64,000 nucleotides of DNA from Loxodes magnus (Eukaryota > Ciliophora > Karyorelictea > Loxodida > Loxodidae): NCBI GenBank assembly GCA_946699065.1, contig CAMPDV010000901.1, positions 62,001 through 126,000 of the forward strand, read 5' to 3'. The notes under the pieces were generated by a model. The model had not been told where the DNA came from. It worked only from the letters and a program-made list of their open reading frames with translations, and did not search any database. This document shows, in pieces, positions 1 to 12,059 of the stretch. Made by a program: the position numbers and the translations under genes. Each line of letters starts with the position of its first letter. Positions within the stretch are counted from its first letter, which is position 1.

Positions 1-708
1 TATAAAGTAGATAGCACAGAATATCAACTTTTTTAAAGTAACTTCACCTTGGGCAATGTGACTCATTTATTGGATTGTTGACTTAGCTTCAATATCGTCT
101 ATCACTACTTTCCTATATATTATTATTAAAGTTTTAGATAAAGATATTTCTAACGATAGTTTCAAAAAGTGGATAAAATCTATTTCAGTCAATATGTTGG
201 TTTTATCTTTGATGCAAACGTTCATCGATTGGACTATCTTATAGGACATAACGAAAGTCACTACGGGTCGCACATATTTTTAGTCTGTCATTCGTATATT
301 ATGTTATGGATGCTAGGTTTTGAACTTTGGTGGTATACATAGCATAGAGCATCACATAATATCAAATTTTTAAATCGTTATGGGCATTCATTTCATCCCT
401 AATGGTAAAAACCTGAAGATAAGATTGGAATAACTAATTTTGCATTCGATCACATAGTAGAAACTTATGTTTCTATGTCAACTTTATTCTACCCTATACT
501 AATATTTCCTATTAACTACTGGGCCAAAGTATTTATATCTTTAAGTTATATTATGGTTGCTGTAATGTCACATTGGGATAAGTTCCCATACAAATATCAT
601 CTCGATCATCATTATAAGATTATAGCTAACTATGAAACAATAATAACAATCTTCGACAAAATTTTTGGAACATATTACAGTCAAGAGAAAAAAGAGCACG
701 ACAAATGA
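1..708 (+). CDS. Fatty acid hydroxylase / sterol desaturase family protein, 3' part
   Basis: Likely a membrane di-iron oxygenase acting on a lipid substrate in the ER. The frame from 82 to the TGA at 706-708 needs TAA/TAG=Gln. It shows the family histidine clusters in order: HRASH near 346-360, HSFHP near 386-400, and HLDHH near 598-612, followed by the typical closing pattern ending IFDKIFGTYY just before the stop. The C-terminal length fits the family. The 5' end is outside the window. An in-frame TGA at 79-81 is either a tryptophan codon or lies in an intron (a GT...AG candidate spans 38-86, 49 bp, and keeps the frame into the downstream exon). Trp in the clear part is TGG. I am confident of the family but not of the substrate. 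Confidence 0.72.
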
Positions 709-1064
709 TAACTCTTTATAAAATCTTATTTAAAAATAAACGCTTTTTGTTTTCCTTTATTTTAACTTTTATTTTACTTTATTTTTCTCTTAAAATGTGA
801 AATTTCTGTAAACCTGTTTCATCTGGGAAACTAGATAAAGAGAATCGTTTTGAAATTTTAGATATGTAGCGAGGCGTCATCTCTTTTAAAAAATAGAGAA
901 AGAAAGTAGAAATACCAGCTGGGATTTATATTTCGGTAAAAACGGAAAAGAGTTTAAGAAAATACATTTTAAAACTTGAGGTTGATATAGATATGAAAAA
1001 TATCAAAGAGGTAACACAAGTATTTGCATTTAAAGAATGGATACTTTTATCTTTATTTGATTGA
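705..1064 (+). CDS. Small candidate membrane protein, unrecognised
   Basis: A 119-residue frame starts at ATG 705, overlapping the previous stop in the pattern ATGA, and ends at TGA 1062-1064. The N-terminus is basic then strongly hydrophobic (about residues 13-29), a signal-anchor-like segment. The rest is soluble, rich in K and E. It requires TAA/TAG=Gln, and one TGA at 798-800 must be Trp or removed. Without that TGA reading, the frame starts at 801. No family was recognised. Frames of this length occur by chance when only TGA stops, so support is the start context, the hydrophobic segment and the higher content of charged residues only. Confidence 0.3.
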
Positions 1065-2239
1065 AAATAGTAGGACCAGATTTTAAATATTATTATAATT
1101 AGTCGTTTTACTACTGAAGCACTGAAATTTACGTTTGTTTAGATGTAGTATATTAAAATTTAATTATTACATAGAACAATATGCTAGTGATATGCAATTA
1201 ATATGAGTTGAACGATTGATAATCGAATTACTTTATAAAAGCATTGTAATGATTTAAATATCAGAAATATCTGAGATATAAAAAAATCGAAAGAGAAGTT
1301 ACTTTTAAATCAATGATAGATTTAAAAAATAACACCAGAGAAAACAAAGGTAAAGAAAATGTCTACTCTATGCTAGGTAAAGTTAAAAAAATAAAGAGCT
1401 GTAATAATTTAAATATCTTAGTCGTAATTTCGATCTATATAGCAGAGATCTTAAATTATGAATATCTTGACTTTTAATTTATATAAAATAGATCTTACAT
1501 ATATCAGCTTATTTAAAATAGAATGCTTATTTATTTTTTGATTAAGATACTACTTATTTCCTTAAAGCAACATAAAAATTTGTTAATAATTTTATTCATA
1601 TTTCCTTAGTTTGATTCACAGCTGTATACGATTTGAGACCTTTGAAATTATTTAATTCTAAAAATTATTGATTCCTTCAGACAATATTTTTATTTTGACT
1701 TCTATTTTTATATCAATTAGCTTTGCTTGGCTTTCTATATTACCAAACAACGTAAGCTTACTTATTGAATATCGATCTTTTATTTTATAATTTTCGCATG
1801 ATTATAAACGTTTTAAGTAGAAACTCCTCATTACTATTTCTTGTTAGTGCACATTTTTTTAACTATGACTGAATATGAAAAGCTTTTTAGTTTAATATCT
1901 CTTTCATTTACTAAATTTCCTATTTGTTTCGGAAAATAAAAATGTTCGAATATCTTTTTTAGTAGATTGTTAATTCACTAAATTTTTATAGCATAAATCA
2001 CCCAGTTTCTTCTTATCTTTGAACTTTAGATATTGTTTAATTTAAATCTGAGAATACTTCTAGCAAATTTTAGTATTTAATTTTGAAATAATTCAAATTT
2101 TATCTTATAGAGCTGTAATTATAACTCTCTATTTCAATATAAAATGGAACTATGAATGAAAAGAAAATTAAAGGTATAATATAAGATTTTTTGCAAAAAT
2201 AAATAAAAATAAAAATGCAAAATTAAATGTTTGGCGATC
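1065..2239. other. AT-rich stretch without a supported gene
   Basis: I read both strands with the ciliate code and saw no recognisable protein, RNA gene or repeat shared with the rest of the window. Confidence 0.5.
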
Positions 2240-2830
2240 TTGGAGATATTTCAACCTTTTTCCCGCCAACTTCTAGATTGATCTAGAAACATAAAATAAA
2301 AGTTTGAAAATCTCTAAAACTCTTCTCCTTGCCCATGCTTGTTGTCCTTGAATTCTTAAATCACCTAGATACTAGATATCATTTTTTCTTGCAAGTTTAA
2401 CATATTTGCTACTATATAGTCTTTCTCTTTATAGTTTTAGTTGTTACTATCTCTTCTTTTATTTTTCCAAATACTTCTACCAGTTTTAATATTCTTTCTT
2501 GAAATTGAGAAACTTCTAGCAGCTTTTTCACAGATATATTTGAGAATTACAATATTAACATCTTTTTACTTGTCTTTTAGTTGAAATCTTGAGTAATTTT
2601 TGTCTTCAATTATTATTAGATTATTTCTTATTCTTTCAGTTTCATTTAACGGAGCAATTTTATCTGATTTTCTAATATTTTTCTAACTTGTGAATCAACT
2701 CTTTCTACTTCTATTGCTAGTTTTGAGTTTAGCTGTTCTAGTCTTGCCAAATATTTCAAAATACGTTAAGGTCTCTTTCTTATGCCTTTGATCCAATTCT
2801 GTATTTAAATTTAAATTTTTACAAAAATAT
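2240..2830 (-). pseudogene. Non-LTR retrotransposon ORF1-like relic, diverged copy
   Basis: The plus strand at about 2580-2810 runs parallel to the minus-strand ORF1 fragments at 19.5, 35.7 and 60.4 kb: the same succession of phrases (polymer of ttctttc/ttcaatt, then a segment ending in a shared 'cgttaaggtctct' stretch) with many substitutions. On the minus strand it reads as a Gln/Lys/Glu-rich coiled-coil region ending in an ERIRNNLIIIE-type segment, resembling the ORF1 RNA-binding proteins of non-LTR elements. Frames are broken by indels. The 2240-2580 part is less certain. It is a dead fragment, older than the other three. Confidence 0.45.
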
Positions 2831-3439
2831 GAAAATTCTATTTTTAATTTTTAAATAAATAAAGAAAAAACATACTAATTTTTCTATAATTTAAATTTTC
2901 TCAATTAATTTACCAAAGTTTGTTTAAATCTTAAATTAAAAAAATTTTGCATCTATCGACTACATATCTTTACGTAAAAATAAAGTTTTTAGTAATTTAA
3001 AAAATTTATTTGAGATTAAATTAATTAAACGACAAAGTTAATTTATTTTTTTTAAAATTCTTTCCTTAAAAACATGAATATGAAAAAAAGTTGCCATTTA
3101 TACAATAAAATAAACTTATATAATCTATGTTTATCTCATTTAATTTGGTTAATTTATCTATTTTTTTATATAATAAAGAATTTTAATTATAGAGCGCGTA
3201 GAACCAGGTTGGTATGCAACTTTTTCAATATTAATATTAATATAAAAGTGTTCTCATTATTCATGTTTTTCATTCTATTCATTCAGTAAATCACATCAGC
3301 TTTTCCAAGTGGAAAAAACGACCTATTAATAATAAAAAAAATGGAAAATTACTAGTAAAAAATCTCTTCTAAAAAGGAATCATCTTAGTACAGTTTTGCG
3401 TAATAAAAAATAATTTAAAAACTCTAAATCATGCAATAA
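2831..3439. other. AT-rich stretch, no supported gene
   Basis: A short universal-code frame on the plus strand at 3074-3289 has no ciliate-specific or family support. Nothing else was seen. Confidence 0.4.
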
Positions 3440-3991
3440 AAAATTTTAAGCTATAAAGAACTGTACAAGAAATTGAAAGAAAAAATGAAAACTTGATGAG
3501 TAATTCAAAAGAGAGAACATTGAAAATGAATAGCTAGGAATTATAAGAATAGAATAACTAGAAACAAAATTTAATCAAATCGTAGAGCTAACTGAAAGCA
3601 TATTACTGCAAAAATTTAGATGAATGATCCGATGATTGTAAAGAGAAAGCCTAAAGAAGATTATATTCCCGAATGGAAATCAAAAAGATGTTAAAAATTA
3701 AAGCAACCTAAGCAAAAGTTAGAAACTGCTTACATATCAAATGAAAAAAAAAAAAAATAGAGAACTAATAAGAAACAATCTCGAGGATTTTTTGAAAATA
3801 AGAAGGTAAATTATACAGGAAAAATAACTCAAGATAAACAAAGAAATTATTAACATAAAGAAGGCAGCAAACAATTTATTAAAAAAATGAATGAGAATCG
3901 ATCTTTCAGAAACTCTAAGAAAAAATAGAATAAAAATTTTTAGAAGATAAGATATGCAAAATGGCCCGAACCCACCAAATTAAGAGTCTGA
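3440..3991 (+). pseudogene. ORF1-like retrotransposon relic, plus strand
   Basis: Two overlapping ciliate-code frames (about 3513-3623 and 3623-3991) read as a coiled-coil segment followed by NDPMIVKRKPKEDY and a long Lys/Asn-rich basic tail. The NDPMI phrase recurs at the same place in the ORF1 fragments of block B (NDPMIIEGD, minus strand near 19.5 and 60.4 kb), so this is probably the same protein family in the other orientation. A TGA and a frameshift separate the halves at 3621-3625. The frame runs directly into the tRNA-derived fragment at 3963, an arrangement seen when a LINE end and a tRNA-derived sequence are joined. Confidence 0.42.
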
Positions 3992-4006
3992 CTGAGCTAG
4001 CCGGGC
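3963..4006 (-). pseudogene. tRNA-Lys-derived fragment, truncated
   Basis: Shorter copy of the tRNA-like sequence at 4621-4675. It keeps the 5' acceptor strand, the A-box (TAGCTCAGTC) and the CTCTTAA anticodon loop but lacks 12 bp of T-arm and 3' acceptor. It cannot fold as a tRNA. Confidence 0.6.
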
Positions 4007-4054
4007 TTATTCTTTATAACTCATCTTTCTTAAATAATTTTTATTTGCTTTATT
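3967..4054. repeat. 88-bp direct repeat, copy 1 (partner 4636-4723)
   Basis: Identical over 88 bp to 4636-4723, covering most of a tRNA-Lys-derived sequence and 48 bp of flank. The flank being included shows duplication of a larger piece and not two independent tRNA insertions. Confidence 0.85.
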
Positions 4055-4523
4055 CTCAATATAAATGTAAATATAATGTGCGTTTTTTTCGAACTTAGAA
4101 ATAACTCTTTTATGACTGATTTTCATTACTCAAGTATATTCACATATTTTTCAAACTAAATTGTATCTATTTTAACCAGTTTTTAAAACTTAAACATCGT
4201 AATAGTTATATCAAAAGAAAACGGGCCATAAAGATGTGCTTATTTTTAACTATATTAAACTTTTTTACTTTTTAGGAAGTTAAAGATGACTGTATATGGC
4301 AGGAAATATTCTGAGATTAAATCTCTTTTTTACAAATTTATTTTTAGACCAAAATCTTAAATAAATGTTATTTGAAAATATTTAAAAAAATATTAGAGCA
4401 TTTTAAATATGCCTTCAAAACTTATGATTTCAAGTTTATAGCAACTACTAAAATGACTAATTTGCTGTTTTTAAAAATAACATCCTTATAGATACTCATA
4501 TGAAATAATTTTGCACTAAAAAG

Positions 4524-4593
4524 ATTCAAATGTCCAGTGGTTAGAATATTCTACTATAACTCGAAAGCCCCGAGTTCAAGTCCTGATATTATC
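4524..4593 (+). pseudogene. tRNA-like sequence, degenerate
   Basis: Shows an A-box-like GTGGTTAGAATA and a B-box-like GAGTTCAAGTCC at tRNA spacing. The central stem would be TTCTA/TCGAA (one mismatch) around a 7-base loop CTATAAC, triplet ATA. T-stem and acceptor pairing are poor, so it is probably a tRNA-derived relic. The amino-acid identity is not assignable. It lies head to tail with the opposite-strand tRNA-Lys relic about 30 bp downstream. Confidence 0.4.
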
Positions 4594-4620
4594 TTTTTAT
4601 TAATTAATAAAAATAAAAAC

Positions 4621-4675
4621 GCCCAACGTGGAGCTCGAACCCACCAAATTAAGAGTCTGACTGAGCTAGCCGGGC
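4621..4675 (-). pseudogene. tRNA-Lys(CUU) pseudogene / SINE-head-like
   Basis: On the minus strand it starts GCCCGGCTAGCTCAGTC and ends with GTTCGAGCTCCACGTTGGGC, matching a eukaryotic tRNA-Lys with anticodon CTT in the loop ACTCTTAA. About 12 bases of D-arm and anticodon stem and part of the 3' anticodon stem are missing, so it is not functional. Both internal Pol III promoter boxes are still visible. Part of it is duplicated at 3967-4054. Confidence 0.65.
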
Positions 4676-4723
4676 TTATTCTTTATAACTCATCTTTCTT
4701 AAATAATTTTTATTTGCTTTATT
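4636..4723. repeat. 88-bp direct repeat, copy 2
   Basis: Identical partner of 3967-4054. Confidence 0.85.
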
Positions 4724-6819
4724 ATTGTAATTTTTTTTTACTTCATTTTTTTTTACTTTTTAAACTTTTATATCATTTTTTATCAATTTTTATTCGTTTC
4801 ATTTTTTCTTATTTTTAAATTTTTGATTTATGTTTTATATTTTTTTCTGTTTTTTTTCTAATTGCTTTATAATGATTTTTTTTTATTATAATTTTTTTTA
4901 AAGTAAGTGATTTGATATATAGATTTATGATAGATACTTATTTTTATTTATTCGAAAATTATTTTAATTAATTTTTTTAAATTTTTTATTATAATTTAAC
5001 TTTTTTTTTTGTTTTTTCGATGTTTATGTTTACATATACAATATTTAACTTATATACAAATTTTTAAGAAACGGTAAATTTTCTTTAAATTTAAATCTTT
5101 TTATGTTTGACTTTCTTTTAAATATTGATCAAATAGATTTGTAAGATTTTTTATTCTTTAATTTATGAATTTTCGTTTTAAGACATATTAACTAATATTA
5201 AAAAAATATTTTAAGTGATTTTTTTATTATTAATCCAAAAAAAGTTTTTTAATCTATTCTTTTTGAATATAAATCATAAAAAAATTAAAATTAAATAAAA
5301 AATAAATAATTTGTTTTCTTTATGTTATGGCTCTTTTTGATTTCTAAGGTTTTTTATATTTTTCTCGAATCAAGTTTTTTTTTTCTTCCAAAAATTTCTT
5401 TTTTCTAAGCAGCCTTTATTTTCAATTATTTTCTCATTTATCATAGTTGAAACCTCTATCTTGTTTTCATCTCTTTATATATAAAAGATAAATTTATTTT
5501 AAAGGTTTTTATTAAGTAAAGGAATGGATATGAAAACGTGACAGATTTTTTTTAAATTATAATAATTAAGTCTAATAAATAGGTTTGAAATGTTTACATT
5601 CTTTAGTTTATATTTACTTTCTTAATTTTAAAAAAAATTCATTTTTCGAATGTTTTTTAGAATTTTTATTCTCTTTATAGGTGATTTTTTTATTATCATG
5701 CTTTTAAACTTTCTTAGTTAATAAAGTATCTAAACTTCTATTAAGATTTAGTTTTTTAATTTTTTAATTTAGTAAATAGTTTCTTATTATTTTTATCTTT
5801 TGTTAATTATTAAGTTTTATTTTACTTTTATATTGTAAAAGCTCTGTTTTTGGTAAATTTTTCTTTGTATTTAGCTCATATAAAGAATTTCTAAAGGAAA
5901 GTTCTGTTTAGGATTTAAACGTTCTAATTTTATATTTTCGAAAAATTTTTAATTTTACTATCTTTTTAGTGTAAATGTTAGAGACTTTGAGTATGAATTA
6001 AAAAATTGGCTTATCAAAGATATAGATGTAATAGTGCTAGTGATGAGGTTTTTTTGGTATTTATGTCCAAATTAAAGTACAACTAAGCTAAAAAAGATTA
6101 AAACCATCTGTCCAGTTATTAAAATTGTTAATAAGAAATATAAGATATAAACCTTAAACTAGGGAAACATTTTTTAGATCATATAAAAACAAATTAAAGT
6201 TTTACATTTTTCTGACCTAAATCATTAGATAATAATTAGAAGTTTGAAATCAAATTAAGAAGATAACTTGAAATTTTTAGTTAAACATGAAGCGCTTTCT
6301 GTAATTTATAAACAGTTTCAATGAAATAGAATTAATTCCAATTAAAGAAATAAATAAAAATAAAAAGAAACAAAGAAAGGCAAATATCTTGGAACAAGTT
6401 ATAGATTAAACAACAATTTTTGGCTTTACGTGTATTTAGATAATTTTATCTTAACATTCTTCACATTAAAAGCCTTAATTACAAATATTCTTGCTAGTTT
6501 ATTAACTCTTTTAATTTAAAATCTTAAAAGCAAAATGGTATTATGATTATTAAAATAGTGATGAAAAGAAGTTAATGTAAGAAGTAGCTATAATAATAAT
6601 TAATAAAGAGATTGTTCAAAGAACTATAAATAAAGCAAAATAATAATAAGTAAAATAATGTTTAATTAAACATAGTTAACTATACTGCTTATATCATTTA
6701 ATACTTTGAAGATTATTAATAAATTTAATTTTAATTAAAAAGAGTTCTTATTTAATAAGCAAATAAAATATTCTATTTTTAAAAGAAATGTTTGGAATAC
6801 TTAAAAACCTTATCTAAAA
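4724..6819. other. T-rich, then A-rich low-complexity region
   Basis: 4724-5900 is markedly T-rich on the plus strand with many runs of 5-8 T. After about 6000 the strand becomes A-rich. No protein or RNA gene was recognised. Confidence 0.5.
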
Positions 6820-7494
6820 TCATATTTCTACAAATACAAGCTGAGTAACAGCATAAAAAATAAATAATAAGTAATAGCTAGTAAAATAGAATAACTTAGA
6901 ACAATAATCATTAGGGAGATATTCTATATAACAAAAATTAAATTTTTATGTTAAAATAATCTATTTAAGCTGAATCACTAGTGAGGAATTAAGAACACTT
7001 GAAATCGAACTTGTTAAAAAGAAAATCTTCTTTTCTAATGTCTATTAATAGATACTTAAGTCACTGAAATAGTTCTGCTCGGATTTGAATATTCGGACCT
7101 TATCACCTTTTTCCATACTTATTTTTGATTGAAAGGTAGTCAGAATCCATTTCTTTTACGCTCTGAATACTGTAAATGTCGTGCTTTTAAGAATATTCTT
7201 TTTAGGATTAAAAGGTAATTTCATTCTTGATTAATCAGAAGTAGATACGTTAAAGATATCTCTTGATTTCTTCTTTCTATTTTAGCTATAGATCTTTTTA
7301 CACAGATAAATCCCTTCTAGTGTTTTTTCCGAGCAAAAGAATCAAATGTGCTATAGAATAAGAATCTTCTATCAATTTGATTATTTTAAATAGAAAGATT
7401 CATCTTTCATCTCTTCTTTATTTTCTAAATATTTGCTATTCTTTATTTTTGATATAGATAAGTGTTTCTTTAGTTGTGGCTGAATATTTTCCAT
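6820..7494 (-). CDS. Weak coding candidate, unrecognised
   Basis: From ATG at 7494 the minus strand reads MENIQPQLKKHLSI... for 224 residues to TGA 6820-6822, but only if TGAs at 7372-7374 and 7342-7344 are Trp. The middle part is less AT-biased and richer in charged residues than the surroundings. The number of TGAs is about what chance gives, so openness is not evidence. No family was recognised. Confidence 0.22.
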
Positions 7495-8453
7495 TTTATT
7501 TGGCTTTAAAATTTAAGATTAACTAAAATTAAAAAAGTTATTAAGCTAGATTACATCTAAAGCATTTAAAGAGTTAAAGTTAAAAGATAATTAAAGTGCT
7601 TTAGTTAAGCTACTATATTTAACATAAAAAATAATAATAAATTAAAGGAAAACTTTAGTTTTTTAGAAATAATAACCCCACTCTAGTTTTAATGCTCTAA
7701 GTTTCTTTTTGCTATTCTAAGCTTATAAGTCTAACTTAATTGTATTTTAATTATTAGTTATGTGAACTATAAATAATTAAGTTTTAACTTGTAGATTCTA
7801 TTATTCAATCTTATATCCAAAATAAAGATGCTATTTAAATACTTGAGGTAAATAAATTTACCATAGTTTGCTATTTTAGTGATTAGATCTATATTTCTTT
7901 TATTCATTTATTCTAGCTGTGTATCAAGCTCAGTAGTTTACTTGTTTTCTTTTCAAATCTTTTGTATCTTTCTAGTATTTTAAGATAATTTTCATCTAAT
8001 GTAGTTCATTTAATCCTTTAAGTGGAAATATTGCTTAATAATAAAAATAAATAGAATGCTAATAAATATATAGTAATAGTATAAGATACCTATTGATTAA
8101 GATTAACTTAAGAAAGGAATAATTAATTTATTAGTTACTTTTAAAATACTATGCTTCTTAATTCTAGTTATATAGCCTTAGTTAAATTACTTATATAAGC
8201 TTACTAATACTATTATTTTTAACTTTAATTTGTATTATAATTTCTTTATTTAGTTTATAATACTTTATTATTTTAGCTATATACATTTCCTTATAATTAA
8301 AAGCATTAATATCTATATATTAGTTAGTGCTTCTTTATCTATTATTAATATAGTTTATATTTTAAAGAATGCTAAGAATAATAATTTAAATATAGTTAAC
8401 TTAAAGACTTGTATTATGTCATTTATTTTTAATTCTCTATCTCTCTGCAAAAT
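7495..8453. other. AT-rich stretch, no supported gene
   Basis: Many short TTAGTTAAG-like words but no readable gene or repeat shared with other parts of the window. Confidence 0.4.
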
Positions 8454-9150
8454 TCAAAGGCTAGTTTTATAATCTCCTAATTTAGCTTAAGATATCTTTA
8501 ATAATTTTGTGAAATCATTGTTAAAAATTCCTAAGTTCCTTTCTATTAGTACATGATAACAAAATTTTATTAGAAGAAATAAAAATTAGCTTTCTAGGTT
8601 GCTTTTGGTTTTTAGATGCTTTTATTTGAGTCTTATTTCCTAAATTTTTTCTTATTCTATCATTAAAGAACTTCCTCTAAATTCTATTTTTTCACTTCCC
8701 ATTTATTGAACTGAAGGTTGTAGCTCATTCTATGGTCTAAAATTATCTTGCTTCGTTATTTTTGCCACTTTTGTAATTATTTAATGAGGCATTTCTTTTG
8801 TTTTGCGAAGATTTTTCTGAATTCTCAAAATCAGAATTCAAACTGATTATAATATTTCCTATTTGTTTATTTTATACTTCTTAGATTTTATTCTTAACAG
8901 GTATTTTTTGTAGTTTTTTACTCTTATTCTGCTCAATTAATCCTTTTTCACTTTCAAATAAAAATAATTTCCAATAGCTTCAGTAAACCTTAAAATCTAA
9001 ATATTTTATTTTTGATGTCTATTAATTTCTTTTTGATTTATGACTTAAAATTTCTTATTTGCAAATTATAATTGTTATTCTTATTTACTTGCTAAGTCTC
9101 AAATCCTTATTTTGGGATAATTTTTCAGTCAGTTTAGATGGAGTTAAGAC
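8454..9150 (-). CDS. Weak coding candidate, unrecognised
   Basis: The minus strand at 8454-8837 is free of TGA for 127 codons and reads as a K/Q/E-rich protein ending KLGDYKTSL. The same frame can be continued upstream to about 9150 if TGAs, including that at 8838-8840, are Trp. Another frame upstream (8.7-9.0 kb) looks equally protein-like, so the true frame, or a frameshifted pseudogene, is unresolved. Confidence 0.22.
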
Positions 9151-9554
9151 TTTAGTGAAGTTTAGAAGGTATTAAAACATTTATTGTTCCCAGTTAAGTC
9201 TTTTATTTCTTTAATTTAAATGAAATAGGAATCTTTCTTTTATTTAATAAAGATTTATATAAAATTAAAGATATTCAATTAATATATTAATAGAAATACT
9301 TTTAGTTAAGAAGTCTTCTACTATTATTATTTTTCTTATTCTTAAAATTATACTAATTTCCTTTATCTAAAATTGAGTCTTATTATTATTATTTTAATCC
9401 ATTCCTTATTTTTAAATAAGATGATATTATGATTTTGCTCTAATGCTTTATAGCTAAAAGATTAAAATTTAAATTCTATTAAAAGATAACCAAGCAAACT
9501 AATCTTCTTAATCTTCTTAATCTAATGAATGTTAAAATTTTAGATAAATCAAGT

Positions 9555-9839
9555 TCACTTGAAGGCTTAAATCATTATTTCATATCTATAACTTGTTCCT
9601 AAACTCTTCCTTTTTCCACTTCTATTCCCTTTTAGTTATTTTTGTTTTTTGGAGTTCTTGATGTTCCAGCCAACCGAGAATTGACTTCTATAAAATCCTT
9701 GATCTTAAATTACAACTTTCAACTAATCTCTTCAATTAACTTCAATGCTTTTAAACATCTTATTTGGAATATTCTTTTCTGCTTAAAAATTGTCTCTTTA
9801 AGTTAATCCTAATATTTTTAAGAATTGATATCTCAGCAT
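9555..9839 (-). CDS. Weak coding candidate, unrecognised
   Basis: ATG at 9839 to TGA at 9555-9557, 94 residues including one internal TGA after IEVN. The segment around SQFSVGWNIKNSKKQK has a higher GC content than its neighbours. No family seen. Confidence 0.2.
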
Positions 9840-10149
9840 GGTACCATTTAAGAATTTTAAGTGGAGCTTGAAATTTACGCCTTTAAGTTTTATTATTATT
9901 AAGTTATAATTATACATATTAATGTATTAAAGTGTTCTTACCTTAGTCTTCATTTGTTACTTCTAATGCTTATATTATTCTATTAAGATTTAAGTCTCTT
10001 CCTCAATCTTGCAAGCTAACTGTTCACAACTTGTTTATGAATATTATCACAAAATAGAAGGTTTAGCTGATTCTATAACTAATCTATAATAAAATTTAGT
10101 CTCTACAGCTAATAAAATCGCTTAGTAAGTTTTATTAAGTTGATAATGA

Positions 10150-10755
10150 TTTACTTGCTTCAATAAATTAAGGATTAGCTTTTTTTCTTTTTTAATAAAT
10201 TTAATTTAAAAATTAATAAAATATAAGTGTTTATTTATTAAAATAGAGCCAAGAAAAGAGTTCATTAATAACTCTTCATTACAGTTAAGTCTTAAATTAT
10301 TAAAAATTAATAAAGTAATTTAAGCTTTTTAAGTAAACAGAACATAGATAGTCCAAGACTACAATTATAAAAAAAAGCCTGAATATTTACCTATACAGCT
10401 AAACATTCCTATAGATATATCTCATTGGAGATTAGATGAGAAGTTAAATTTATAAAAGACGGAACTGTATAAAAAATGTAATAATATGAAAGATAATCTA
10501 TATTGCAAGATGCATAAATAATAAAAGAGTAAGTATTTGTAAATTTAGAAAAATTAGAAGCATAAAGCTAATTAAATCTTAATTAGTAAGATAATAAGAC
10601 TAATTAGTTCATCAATTGAAGAAAGTTTTAATAAAGAAACTAAAATTTATAATAAACCAGAGGAAGATTAATTATTAGGGAAATTTAAGAAAATAAGCTA
10701 ATACCTATAGGTACTAAAAGATAATAGCCTGCTTATATAAATTAGTCTTCATTGA
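10150..10755 (+). CDS. TGA-free frame of 201 codons, unrecognised
   Basis: The plus strand has no TGA between 10147-10149 and 10753-10755 in this frame, about three times the length expected by chance at this composition. The C-terminal two-thirds (from about 10360) read as a lysine/glutamine-rich helical protein containing PEYLPIQLNIPIDISHWRLD. There is no convincing start codon, so it may be an internal exon or a fragment. No domain was recognised. Confidence 0.33.
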
Positions 10756-12059
10756 TCTTCAAATTAATATCCTAAGATATATTCTTAGATATTATATTTC
10801 TCAACTGATGGAATTTTTTAATGCAAAAATTATAAATTTAAGAAATAGAAGAGCTATGAAAATGTACAAATTTAATTGAGAGACACTAAGAAATAAAAAA
10901 ATATGCAATTAATTTTGCTAGAATAATTAAAGGCAGAAAAATAAATTAAAATTTAGGTTTGAAAGAACTTTAAAGGCTTAAATAAGCCAAAGCACGCACG
11001 CAAAATTATCATAACATCTTTATAAATCGCAATTAGAGCTCTAATTCTTGTTCTTTTAATTTTTGTTCGAATTTCTACAGTGATATATCGAATGTAAGTT
11101 CTACGCATTAGAAACAAGTATTGCTTGAATTTATAGTTATTCAACTTTTTTTCTAGTTTTCTTTTCATAGTTATGTTTATATTCACCATGCATCATAGTT
11201 CTTTTTTTTTTAGCGCTGATATCTAGCAGAAAAATTACACAAAATAACTTTATCAATAGATTTAGGCCTTCTTTTAATTTTATAGCATTTTAGTTTTTTT
11301 CTTAAATTTTTCTTTTTATTATTGTTGTTTCTCTCATTTTATCTTTTGTTTTATTCTATTTATCTTTCTTAAAATTGCTTTATGCAATAGCTATTTCATA
11401 CAATTTTTCAGCTTTTGAAGGTAGTTTTCATCAAAATTGCAATCTCAAATTCAAGCTTTAACTTTAATATAATTTACTTAGTTATAAATTTTCTAGATGT
11501 AATTTATTTTGGTTGATTTAATGAAGTTCTTATTTTACTAGATTATAGATTTTCATTTAGCTTTTATCATATTAGACTTGCTATCTTTTTCTTGATAAAT
11601 GTTTAACTAGCTTTAATTTTATTGTTTAACAGCAACACCTAGCATGATTAAAAATGAGATCCTTAATTATATAGTAAAATAGCTTATTAATAGAGTAGAT
11701 TGTTAGCCTTAGTTAAAGAAATGTAAAGTAAGTTAAAGCTAAAGGCTTAATATTAAGATGATAGTAAATTTAGTATAAATAAGTAATTTTTAAAGGTTTA
11801 ATCCATAGTTATTATATAAGGTAGTCTGTTTTTAGTTGTTAGAGACTTAATTTTAGTTTGAAATGGATTGATTGAAATAATTAGAAACTTAATTTTAGTT
11901 GATTGATTTTATAATGATAATTGATGTGAGTATCTGATTAATAGAAATGAGATTATGCAATCTAATACAATTTAATTAAAGATAAGTGGTTAAAATAAGA
12001 TATAATTTTAGCCTATGGTTGGCTTTTAATTAAGCATAATATATATAATTAACTAATTC
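10756..12059. other. AT-rich stretch with only chance-level frames
   Basis: A 131-codon ciliate-code frame on the minus strand (10801-11196) and an overlapping universal-code frame in a different phase exist. Neither has family or conservation support. Confidence 0.4.

Noticed and set aside
4537..4818. 93-codon universal-code frame on the plus strand
   Set aside because: It runs through both tRNA-like relics and a T-rich tract. The peptide RGARTHQIKSLTELAG is a typical translation of a tRNA gene, not a protein.
10801..11196. 131-codon ciliate-code frame on the minus strand, and an overlapping universal-code frame at 10953-11189
   Set aside because: With TGA as the only stop, frames of this length are common by chance, and two phases compete. 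No conservation is available.
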